DNA of 64,000 nt from an uncultured Lachnospiraceae bacterium (GTDB taxonomy: Bacteria; Bacillota; Clostridia; Lachnospirales; Lachnospiraceae). Each line of letters starts with the position of its first letter. Position 1 is the first letter of the stretch. Shown piece after piece: positions 25,382 through 33,743 of the stretch. Under the pieces are notes generated by a model that saw only the letters and a list, made by a program, of their open reading frames with translations, did no database searches and had not been told where the DNA came from. A program made the position numbers and the translations under genes. The DNA is taken from NCBI GenBank assembly GCA_910586585.1, contig CAJUKA010000010.1, positions 1 through 64,000 of the forward strand, in the 5' to 3' direction.

Positions 25382-26695
25382 ATGGATCAAAACATATTGA
25401 TAAAAATTATAAAGCGGTGCAGACGCAAACTCAATCTTGCAGAATTTCTAAAAAAACTGCTGTCTGCGCTCTGCATTGGCACTGGTGTGGCAATCCTTTT
25501 CCAGGCAGCAGCATTTTTGATACCGCTTTACTATGTCAATCTATATTGTGGATTTGCACTGCTGCTTGCCGTGCTGTCTGCGCTTGCTGTGGCAATCATA
25601 AAACGCATCTCCATGCAGCAGGCGGCATTGACAATCGATCGGTTTGGTTTTGAAGAGCGGATTGTGACCGCCTATGAGCATCTGTCCAAAGATAGCCCTT
25701 TGATCGCACTGCAGAGGGCAGATGCAGTGAACCAGCTTTCATTGCATCAGGACAGAATTCGGATTCCGATCCTGCCTTCGTGGAAAAAAATAATTCCAGT
25801 ACCAATCTTGATTGCCGCTTTGTTTGCGCTTGCCCTGATACCCTCTGAGACAAAAAAACAGGCACAGGAGCTGCACAACCTCAAAGAAGAAGTCTCAGAA
25901 AAAGAAGAAGAAATTGAGGAGCTTGTAGAAGCGCTTACACAACTTGAGCAAGAATCTCTCACGCCAGAACAACAAGCCGAACTACAGGAAATGATAGAAG
26001 GTCTGCAGTCCTCTCTTGCTGATTACCAGCAGGTCACAACTGCCCAAATGCTGGCTGCCGCCTCCGAAAAGCTTGACTATCGGTACGAAAATATGAGCAG
26101 TCAAATTGACAGCCTTGCACAGAGCCTGCAAAATGGAGCTGCTGTTTCGCCTGTCACGGCTCAGTCACTGCAGGCAATGGCAGAAAAGCTTCAAAATATG
26201 AGTGGGAGCGAGCTTGCAAAAGGAAATGGTTCTCAAAATGGTCAGGGCAATGGGCAAGGAAACGGAAATGGTCAGGGCAATGGGCAAGGAAACGGAAATG
26301 GTCAGGGCAATGGGCAAGGGAACGGAAATGGTCAGGGACAAGGGAATGGACAAGGAAACGGTTCTGGTCAGGGACAAGGGAATGGACAGGGCAATGGACA
26401 AGGAAATGGACAAGGTCGGGGAACCGGCAGCAGCAATACCCAGCATGATTATGTCAGTGTACCAAATGCGATTGCAGACAGTGGAAATCTCACAGGAAAC
26501 GCCGTTAATCATGAGTCTTCCGAATATTTTCGTGCCCAGAACGGATTGAGTTGGGAAGGAGAACATGTTTCTCATGAATCGGTGATTGGCAGTTATGAGC
26601 AAAACGCCTATGAAGGAATTTCCCAAGGACGATATCCTAGTGGAATGGAAGACATTATAAAAGACTATTTTTCAAGCTTTAACGAACGTCGTTAG
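25382..26695 (+). CDS. Coiled-coil membrane protein with Gly-Asn-Gln repeat tail
   Basis: The 437-residue protein has two N-terminal helices (about 25-75), a third at 140-157, then a long charged coiled coil (EEVSEKEEEIEELVEALTQL and following, 165-240). A low-complexity GQGNGQGNGN region spans residues 280-350 and a C-terminal globular end finishes with EDIIKDYFSSFNERR. Similar membrane proteins precede MoxR in related Clostridial operons, but no function is known. The repeat is flexible and polar and lies on the side of the membrane following the third helix. It is a probable structural partner of the ATPase and vWA proteins encoded after it. Confidence 0.78.
   Translation: MDQNILIKIIKRCRRKLNLAEFLKKLLSALCIGTGVAILFQAAAFLIPLYYVNLYCGFALLLAVLSALAVAIIKRISMQQAALTIDRFGFEERIVTAYEHLSKDSPLIALQRADAVNQLSLHQDRIRIPILPSWKKIIPVPILIAALFALALIPSETKKQAQELHNLKEEVSEKEEEIEELVEALTQLEQESLTPEQQAELQEMIEGLQSSLADYQQVTTAQMLAAASEKLDYRYENMSSQIDSLAQSLQNGAAVSPVTAQSLQAMAEKLQNMSGSELAKGNGSQNGQGNGQGNGNGQGNGQGNGNGQGNGQGNGNGQGQGNGQGNGSGQGQGNGQGNGQGNGQGRGTGSSNTQHDYVSVPNAIADSGNLTGNAVNHESSEYFRAQNGLSWEGEHVSHESVIGSYEQNAYEGISQGRYPSGMEDIIKDYFSSFNERR
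26239..26328 (+). repeat. 30-bp tandem repeat encoding GQGNGQGNGN
   Basis: Three nearly identical 30-bp units (26239-26268, 26269-26298, 26299-26328) are followed by less regular units to about 26420. Each encodes ten residues of Gly, Asn and Gln. The conservation at DNA level suggests recent slippage or unequal exchange, so length is likely to vary between strains. Confidence 0.9.
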
Positions 26696-26727
26696 CAGTA
26701 TGATTATCGAATAAAAGCGTGCAAAAT

Positions 26728-26745
26728 TGCACAGAAATGAGGAAA
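26728..26745 (+). repeat. Shared leader TGCACAGAAATGAGGAAA, copy 1
   Basis: These 18 bases contain the ribosome binding site of the MoxR gene and recur without change at 46971-46988 before the LytTR regulator. Just ahead lies the small inverted repeat GTGCAA-AA-TTGCAC. Confidence 0.75.
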
Positions 26746-26747
26746 TT

Positions 26748-27734
26748 ATGGAAAACATGCAAAACAGTGCGGGAATTGATCCTTCATCTGTAGCACAGCA
26801 GATTGCTGCGTGTGAAATGGAAATTCAAAAGGGAATGATTGGACAGCGTGAAATTATCCGCCAGGTTATGCTGGCGATGCTTACTGGAGGCAATGTTCTT
26901 TTGGAAGGTATGCCCGGACTTGGAAAAACAAGGTTAGTCAGCACAATTGGCAAAGTTTTTGATTTGCCCTTCAAAAGAATTCAGTTTACGCCGGACTTGA
27001 TGCCAAGTGATGTAACAGGTACTAATATTATTATCAAAAATGAAAAAGGAAGTTCTTTTTCTTTTGAGCGAGGCCCGATTTTTGCCAATTTGATTCTGGC
27101 AGATGAAATCAACCGTGCCACGCCAAAAACACAGTCAGCACTATTGGAAGCAATGCAGGAACACACAGTAACTGTCGGCAATGACAGCCATATCCTTGCA
27201 GAACCTTTTTTTGTGCTTGCGACACAAAATCCAATCGAAAACGAAGGCACCTATCCGCTTCCAGAAGCGCAGTTGGATCGCTTTATGTTCAAGATATTGG
27301 TACATTTTCCGTCAAAAGAAGAACTAAAAGACATCGTTGCGCTGACCGAGGGAATCCAGGAACCTGTTATCCAAAAAAAGATGGACGGTGAAGGGCTGAT
27401 GGCGGCACGCGCGCTTGTGAATCAGATACCCATCGCAGATGCGGTCCTTGATTATCTGCTGGAAATCGTTATGGAAACACATGCACCCAATCCATATATT
27501 CGGGAAGGCGCAAGCCCAAGAGCCGCGCAGTCTCTGATTCGTGCTGCCAGGGCAAAAGCATTCTTGGAAGGACGCTTTAATGTTTCCTTTCAAGATGTGG
27601 AAGAAATGGCTTATCCTGTGCTCAGACACCGTATCATTTCCAGTTTTGATGCAATCAGTGAAGGGCTTAGCGAAGATCATATCATCAGGGAAATCCTGCT
27701 TAAAAAGAAAAGTACCCTCATACAGGGAGGTTGA
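26748..27734 (+). CDS. MoxR-family AAA+ ATPase
   Basis: The 328-residue protein has Walker A GMPGLGKT (about 54-61), Walker B LILADEINRATPKTQSALLEAMQE, sensor 1 in VLATQNPIE, and an arginine-finger LDRFMFK. MoxR ATPases act as chaperones that insert metals or assemble complexes together with vWA proteins. It precedes DUF58 and a vWA giant, the canonical order. Starts at 26748 behind GAGGA. The stop is 2 bases before the next start. Confidence 0.93.
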   Translation: MENMQNSAGIDPSSVAQQIAACEMEIQKGMIGQREIIRQVMLAMLTGGNVLLEGMPGLGKTRLVSTIGKVFDLPFKRIQFTPDLMPSDVTGTNIIIKNEKGSSFSFERGPIFANLILADEINRATPKTQSALLEAMQEHTVTVGNDSHILAEPFFVLATQNPIENEGTYPLPEAQLDRFMFKILVHFPSKEELKDIVALTEGIQEPVIQKKMDGEGLMAARALVNQIPIADAVLDYLLEIVMETHAPNPYIREGASPRAAQSLIRAARAKAFLEGRFNVSFQDVEEMAYPVLRHRIISSFDAISEGLSEDHIIREILLKKKSTLIQGG

Positions 27735-27736
27735 GC

Positions 27737-28618
27737 ATGACAATTGACGCTGCATTTTTCGATAAATTATCGCGGCTTCGCCTTGCGATGGGACATAAGG
27801 CTTCCATGAATCTGACTGGAAACCGAAAGTCTGTGCAAAAAGGGTCATCCATGGAGTTCTCAGATTTTCGAGAATATATGCCAGGCGACGATATCCGGCG
27901 CATCGACTGGAACGCCTATGGACGCCTAGACCGCTTCTATGTCAAGGAATATATGGAAGAAAAGGAAGCCGTTGTCTCTATATTGATTGACACGAGCGCT
28001 TCTATGGATTATGGAGCAAACAAAAAAAGCGATCTCGCCTGTCTGCTTGCCGCTGCATTTGCTTATCTTGGAATCAATAATATGGATCGGGTGTGGCTCT
28101 ATGACATGCAAAAAATGCAGTCGCCATTTTCGGCAAGCGGCGGAAAACGCGCATTATCCCAAATCACTACATGGCTGGAACAGCTTTCCTTTGATGGTAT
28201 TGTAGCGATTGATGAAGTCATCAGACAACTTCCTGCAAAAGGTCCAGGCATTACAATTCTTATCAGTGATTTCCTGCAGGAATCTTTGCTGGACCACACA
28301 CAGGAAACACTTGGAAAACTGCTGCGTTTTCTGGATTATAGGAAGCAAAAAGCGATTCTTTTGCAGGTATTGGCTGCAGAAGAACTTTCTGTAGAGCTTA
28401 CTGGAACACGAAACCTGATCGATATGGAAAATCAAAGTACGCTGCGCCTTACATTAGATACCAAAAGCATACAAGCATATGAGAAAGCTCTACAGGAATT
28501 TTTGACCCAGATTGGCAGCATCAGTGCCAAAACAGGTGCATTCCACGCAGTATGCAGTACAAAAACAGATATTTATCAATTGATTTTTCAGGATTTAAAG
28601 GGGTTATATGATATTTGA
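27737..28618 (+). CDS. DUF58 protein with vWA-like fold
   Basis: The 293-residue protein has the DUF58 block FSDFREYMPGDDIRRIDWNA (residues 38-57) with KEYMEEKEA, followed by a vWA-like domain with metal site IDTSASMDYG and a late VLQVLAAEELSVEL strand. DUF58 proteins bind the MoxR ATPase and link it to envelope proteins. An ATG at 27737, 6 bases after GGGAGG, is preferred over a TTG at 27731. It overlaps the start of the giant downstream gene by 11 bases. Confidence 0.92.
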   Translation: MTIDAAFFDKLSRLRLAMGHKASMNLTGNRKSVQKGSSMEFSDFREYMPGDDIRRIDWNAYGRLDRFYVKEYMEEKEAVVSILIDTSASMDYGANKKSDLACLLAAAFAYLGINNMDRVWLYDMQKMQSPFSASGGKRALSQITTWLEQLSFDGIVAIDEVIRQLPAKGPGITILISDFLQESLLDHTQETLGKLLRFLDYRKQKAILLQVLAAEELSVELTGTRNLIDMENQSTLRLTLDTKSIQAYEKALQEFLTQIGSISAKTGAFHAVCSTKTDIYQLIFQDLKGLYDI

Positions 28619-31600
28619 AAGCCTATGGCCGCTGTTCTTTCTGGCAGCGGTTCCGATTATCATTATTTTATATTTATTAAAACCAAAAGGAGTCGATTAT
28701 CGAATCTCTTCCAATCTTCTCTGGCAAAATCTGCTCAAAAATGAACAGTCCCGCACCTTTTTTGAAAAGTTTGTACACAACATTTTAATGTATCTGCAAA
28801 TTTTGATAATTGCGCTTCTTGTTATCGCGCTGATGTCTCCATTGATTCAAAGAAACGGGCACAGCGGCGGCAGAAAGATTCTGTTATTGGATACCAGTGC
28901 AAGTATGCAGCACATCGGCGCTGACGGCAAAAGCCGGCTTGCGCAGTCAGTTGAGCAGGCGTGCAGCTTTGTCGAGACCGCAGAAAATACCCAGTTTTCT
29001 ATTGTGACCACCGACGCCGCTGGTACGAAGCTATTGGCAGTAGATACTTCTGACAAAAACAGCCTGCTGCAAATGCTGCGCAGTATTACATGCAGCGACA
29101 GCGGCGGTTCATTGGTACAGGCACAGAGCGTTCTTGATACCTTGATGGAAGATACTTCACATCGCACAGCAGATTTGATAGTTTACACAGACGGAAGCGG
29201 AGCTTCTGCGTTTGAGGAACTACGCGGTGCAGCACAAAAGGAACTTTATGTGGCAGGCAGCCCAGTTTCCAATGCCGCCAATGAATATACCGCGTTTACC
29301 AAAAGAGACGATGGTTCTTTTGATGTGATGGTAAGTGTGACAAATTACAGTGATACCGAAGCCTCTTTTGATGTCAGTTTATATGACAGCGACAATAAAC
29401 TTCTTGCACTACAGCAAATGCACCTTGCACCTTCCGCCAATTCTATGTGTCTGTTTGAACAGATAAATTGGAATGGAGAAACACTTCTCTCCCGCCTTGG
29501 CGGCATCACTTTTGCAGACGGCGCAGCCGACAGCCTAGAAAGCGACAATACCTCATGGGCTGTCAAAAACAAACAGAACCTTATGAACGGACTGCTTATC
29601 GGCGATGGCAATACCTTTTTTGAAAAGGCTTATCATGCGGTTACTGGTTCAAGCATTACCAAATCACAGACTGATGCTCCGGCAGAAGATACAACCCTCA
29701 ATACATTGATGCAAACTCCAATGAAGGAGAGCGGCTACAACGTTATTATTTATGATGCAGGCGAAATGCCGCAAAACTCTGAGATAAACCATCTGATTTT
29801 TGGCAATGCAGGACTTGAAACAACTGAAACCTTAAAAAACGTTGTGTTGGACATGACAGACTGTGATCTTACTTCTGGTTTATCTGGGTTTCAAATTGGA
29901 GTAAACACTGCCTATTGTTTTACACTTCCAAAATGGGCTAAAAGTTTTTTGGAATATGACGGAAAGTGTGTCGGCTATTATGGAGAACAAAATGGCAGAA
30001 AAGAAATTGTCGTAGGATTTGATATTCGAGAATCCGACTTCCCACTGCGGGCCGAATTTCCTATTTTTCTAGCAAACGCCATGATTTATTTATCCGATAC
30101 CTCATGGCTGACCTCAAATGTTTACTATGCAGGTGAGGAAGTTGCCCTACAGCCCTGGGCAGAACTGGATAATACACCATTTGAGAGCCACCCAACCAAG
30201 GCTGGATTATATCATCTTGGAAATGAAACTTATCAGGAAAATTATGTAGTGCGCTTTCAGACTTCCACAGAATCTGACGGCAGACAAACAGCCGAATCTG
30301 TGAACAATTCCGACAATCTGGAGATACAAAAGGTGAAGCAGACCATTCGAAATCTTTTTTTGCTGCTAGTACTTATCTTTATGGTCGTTGAGTGGATTGT
30401 TTATGTCCGGCAAATGCGCTACCAGGGAAAGTTTTATCTGATTTTGAGAGGAACCTTGCTATTATGCGTACTTCTTGCAATTTTGGGTATACGAATTCAC
30501 AAAGGAAGCAACCAGATTGCCACTGTTTTTTTAGTGGATCTCTCCAACAGCAATGAAGAGCATTTAGAAGAAGCCGAAAAATATTTGCAGGAAACTATCA
30601 GCAAAATGCCATCTGGAAATGTATACGGCATTGTTACATTTGGAAAAAATACACTGGTAGAACAGTTTTTGACCTCCGAGAAGCATTATGGCGGACTGAT
30701 GACACTACCGGAAAAGGCAGCAACCAATTTTGAAGATGCCATGTCCAAAGCACTCACACTGATTCCCGGAGAATACAGCAAACGTTTGGTTGTCCTCACA
30801 GACGGACGCGAAACCAGAGGCGATATTCACAATATGGCACAGGCGCTAACTGCCAGCCGGGCGGAATTTCTGACACTGCTTTATGAAAATGAAGAAACGC
30901 CTGATGCTTATATTGATAATGTCTCTCTTCCATCGTATCTGCATCCTGGCGATAAATATTCGATTACGGTTTTGGTAGAAAGCAATTTTGATACCGACGC
31001 AGTTATCGCACTGTATCGCGGAAGCAGCCAAACCGCCGCAAACAAGGTTCATCTCAACAAGGGAAGCAACCGTTTTGTATTTAGCGCGCAGATTGATGCA
31101 GATTTCGATAATGGCGCTACGGAAAATCTGCGTGTACAAGTGCAGGCCGAAGGAGATACCTGTCCGGAAAATGATTTCTTTAGTGCTTACTCTGTAGTGG
31201 AGTCGCCTCCTAAGATTCTTGTTATTTCAGGCAAAAATGCGGATACGTCAAACCTTGCAGCCATACTTACTGCCGCCGGATGTGATTATAGTGTCGTTTC
31301 CACGCTCAACACACCAGACAATATCCAATCTATGCTAGAATACAAATCTATCATTATGGTTGATACCTATATTGATGACCTTCCTTTTGGCTTTCTGCAG
31401 AATTTAGAGACTTATGTGAAAGATTATGGATGCGGCTTTGTCTGCTGCGGCGGCGAAGACAGCTTTGCTTTGGGCGGCTACAGAGACACCGTCTTAGAAA
31501 CTGTGCTTCCTGTTGATATGCAGCTTCGCAGTGTAAATGAAATGCCTTCAATGGCTATGGTTATGGTTATCGATCATTCTGGCAGCATGATGGATACCAG

Positions 31601-33119
31601 TATTTCTAGTGCTACCAATTTAGATATTGCCATCAAAGCTGCTACCGTCGCAGTCGATAATTTACAGGATACAGATTTTGTAGGCGTGCTGACTTTTGAT
31701 GACAAATATAGCTGGCAAGTAGAACTTCAGCAGGCAAATAACAAATCAACCATCAAAGACAGTATTAAGCAAATCAATTCAGGAGGCGGCACCACAATCA
31801 AGCCTGCGCTTCAGGAAGCCTGCGATGTACTGTCAAAAAGCGAAGCATCTATCAAACATGTCGTGCTGCTTACAGACGGCATGGGCGAAACTACCAATTT
31901 CGCAGATGTTATAAATGGATATTTAAGCAATGATATTACCCTCTCTACTGTAGCGGTCGGAACTGGATCGGACACAAAACTATTGGAACAACTAGCGGAC
32001 AACTGCGGCGGAAGGTACTATTATTCGGACATCACAAGCGATATACCCAAAATTTTTGCCCAGGAAGTCTTTTTGGGAGGCGACAGTTTTATCCAAAATG
32101 GTGTATTTTCACTGGCAGTACAAAAAGGACATGAACTGACCGGAAATCTATTTCCTAATGGTTGGCCTGTCCTTTACGGCTATATTTCCGCAACCCCCAA
32201 AACAGCTTCCAGCCCAATTATTGTATCCAGTGAAAAAAATGATCCAATTCTGACAGTATGGCAGTATGGACTTGGTCGAACTGTAGCTTGGAACAGTGAT
32301 GTCACAGGCAAGTGGAGCGGTGCTTTTGCCGGACAGGAGGACTATGTACAATTATGGAAGCGCATTGTTGATTATTCGACTGGAAACGCCAACATAGGAG
32401 AAGACAGCGTAAATGTTGTAACAGCAGGGGAACGGACGGAAGTGGCCTATCAGACAAATGAGTATGGCAGCCAAACAGAAATCTTGGTGACAATGATAGA
32501 CCCAGAGGGAAACACAACAGAAGAAAAACTGCATGCATCCGCACCTGGAAAATATACAGCAGAGCTATCCACGCCCCAAACAGGGCTATATCATTTCAAT
32601 ATACGACGCAATGAGGACGGTGAAATTCGAAACTATCTGACAACCGCAGCCGCTGTACAGTTTTCAGATGAATATAAATTTGATGTAAGCACCGCTTCTT
32701 ATTTGGACTTTGTGAATCAATATGGGCGAACCATCACCGATCAGGACTCTGTATGGACGCGAATTTCCACTGGCGCAAAAGAAAGTTATCCCTTGACAAA
32801 TTGGCTGATTGCCTTTGCTGTCTGCCTGTTTGTGGCAGATGTGGCAATGCGGCGGTTTCAATATGTACCAAAGCTGAACGTTCTCAAGCCAAAAAAACAG
32901 AAAAAAGCGGTTTCTACCCCAGCACCAAACACGCCTGAAGAAGTCCTTACAGAACCAGAGCATACCGCAGAAGACACTGTTGCATCCCAAACGCATTCTA
33001 AGCCCAAAAACATGAAAAAACCGAAGCCGCCAAAGAAATCAAAGCAGACACAACAAGTACTAGATACTTCCCAACTCTTAAAGAAAAAAGATGATCGCAA
33101 CCTAGGTGGCGAGGATTAA
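28608..33119 (+). CDS. Giant BatA-like membrane protein with three vWA domains and a glutamine-amidotransferase-like domain
   Basis: The 1503-residue protein reads as two proteins joined. Residues 1-600 are BatA/aerotolerance-like: helices at 6-27 and 58-82, a vWA domain with DTSAS at 95-99, and a closing helix at 581-600. Residues 607-1503 hold another helix (607-628), a vWA-like domain with a weak metal site DLSNS (644-648), a GATase-like domain (about 867-975, CGFVCCGGEDSFALGGY), a third vWA with a full metal site DHSGSM (989-994) and late TDGMGE. A final helix (about 1397-1417) precedes a Lys/Pro-rich cytoplasmic tail. It is the likely client of the MoxR/DUF58 pair. Elsewhere these halves are usually separate genes. 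Confidence 0.88.
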   Translation: MIFESLWPLFFLAAVPIIIILYLLKPKGVDYRISSNLLWQNLLKNEQSRTFFEKFVHNILMYLQILIIALLVIALMSPLIQRNGHSGGRKILLLDTSASMQHIGADGKSRLAQSVEQACSFVETAENTQFSIVTTDAAGTKLLAVDTSDKNSLLQMLRSITCSDSGGSLVQAQSVLDTLMEDTSHRTADLIVYTDGSGASAFEELRGAAQKELYVAGSPVSNAANEYTAFTKRDDGSFDVMVSVTNYSDTEASFDVSLYDSDNKLLALQQMHLAPSANSMCLFEQINWNGETLLSRLGGITFADGAADSLESDNTSWAVKNKQNLMNGLLIGDGNTFFEKAYHAVTGSSITKSQTDAPAEDTTLNTLMQTPMKESGYNVIIYDAGEMPQNSEINHLIFGNAGLETTETLKNVVLDMTDCDLTSGLSGFQIGVNTAYCFTLPKWAKSFLEYDGKCVGYYGEQNGRKEIVVGFDIRESDFPLRAEFPIFLANAMIYLSDTSWLTSNVYYAGEEVALQPWAELDNTPFESHPTKAGLYHLGNETYQENYVVRFQTSTESDGRQTAESVNNSDNLEIQKVKQTIRNLFLLLVLIFMVVEWIVYVRQMRYQGKFYLILRGTLLLCVLLAILGIRIHKGSNQIATVFLVDLSNSNEEHLEEAEKYLQETISKMPSGNVYGIVTFGKNTLVEQFLTSEKHYGGLMTLPEKAATNFEDAMSKALTLIPGEYSKRLVVLTDGRETRGDIHNMAQALTASRAEFLTLLYENEETPDAYIDNVSLPSYLHPGDKYSITVLVESNFDTDAVIALYRGSSQTAANKVHLNKGSNRFVFSAQIDADFDNGATENLRVQVQAEGDTCPENDFFSAYSVVESPPKILVISGKNADTSNLAAILTAAGCDYSVVSTLNTPDNIQSMLEYKSIIMVDTYIDDLPFGFLQNLETYVKDYGCGFVCCGGEDSFALGGYRDTVLETVLPVDMQLRSVNEMPSMAMVMVIDHSGSMMDTSISSATNLDIAIKAATVAVDNLQDTDFVGVLTFDDKYSWQVELQQANNKSTIKDSIKQINSGGGTTIKPALQEACDVLSKSEASIKHVVLLTDGMGETTNFADVINGYLSNDITLSTVAVGTGSDTKLLEQLADNCGGRYYYSDITSDIPKIFAQEVFLGGDSFIQNGVFSLAVQKGHELTGNLFPNGWPVLYGYISATPKTASSPIIVSSEKNDPILTVWQYGLGRTVAWNSDVTGKWSGAFAGQEDYVQLWKRIVDYSTGNANIGEDSVNVVTAGERTEVAYQTNEYGSQTEILVTMIDPEGNTTEEKLHASAPGKYTAELSTPQTGLYHFNIRRNEDGEIRNYLTTAAAVQFSDEYKFDVSTASYLDFVNQYGRTITDQDSVWTRISTGAKESYPLTNWLIAFAVCLFVADVAMRRFQYVPKLNVLKPKKQKKAVSTPAPNTPEEVLTEPEHTAEDTVASQTHSKPKNMKKPKPPKKSKQTQQVLDTSQLLKKKDDRNLGGED

Positions 33120-33130
33120 TATGGCAGAAA

Positions 33131-33165
33131 AAAGCAGAGGAAATAATATCCTCTGCTTTAAATTT
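33131..33165 (+). terminator. Terminator of the MoxR/vWA operon
   Basis: AAAGCAGAGGA (33131-33141) pairs with TCCTCTGCTTT (33149-33159), followed by AAATTT. It lies 12 bases past the last stop codon and closes the unit that begins at 21519. Confidence 0.88.
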
Positions 33166-33743
33166 GTCAGAATATTCAGAAAAAACTATACATAATAACT
33201 GAAAGAATCTAGTAAGAACGACAGTATTGAAAAAATATCAAAAAATGGGTTGAAAAGCCTGAAAATAAGTGTTAAGATACAATTACAACAAAGGAAAGCC
33301 AAAGGAAAAACAAAAAGCTTTAAAGAAACAAATGGTAAAAAGCTTTGAACCGCATTTGTTACACAACAGATGCAAGCTTCGGATAACAGCAAACAATCTC
33401 AATAGAGCAGATGTTTCGGAAAGGAGAGGATTCCATTGGCAAATGTAAAAACCTAACCCCAATAAAGTAAAAAACACTTAACAGATATGAAAAAGAGTAT
33501 GCTGGTAACAAAATACTTGTACAGCAAATATAAGGTTAAGAAATTGTTTTTACAGTATATGTGGGAAAGGAACCAAAACAGTAACTAGTAAATTTGGAGT
33601 GTGGCATGAAAGGGTGCCAAGAAAGAGGAGAAAATTGAATATAGAAATAAATTAAAGCGGTCGTTGTATCATTCTAAGAAAGGAAAAAAGAAGATATAAC
33701 GGCCGCTGATATTGTTTATTTTTCTTTGATTTACAGCAAATAT
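33166..33743 (+). ncRNA. Gene-free gap, candidate structured RNA
   Basis: No protein gene is seen in these 578 bases. Near the right end AGCGGTCGTTGTATC (33656-33670) pairs with GATATAACGGCCGCT (33693-33707) over 15 bp, using two G-U pairs only if the plus strand is the RNA, and is followed by a T-rich tract. A smaller hairpin, GGCA/TGCC, lies at 33603-33618. The polarity of the G-U pairs favours a plus-strand transcript ending here. Promoter not identified. Confidence 0.35.

Noticed and set aside
26239..26420. Regular 30-bp repeats that might suggest a CRISPR array
   Set aside because: Units are contiguous with no variable spacers, and they keep one coding frame.
26165..26626. Long minus-strand frame rich in Pro, Leu and Ser opposite the Gly-Asn-Gln repeat
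   Set aside because: It is the mirror of the 30-bp coding repeat; no ribosome binding site and low-complexity content. The plus frame belongs to an operon gene.
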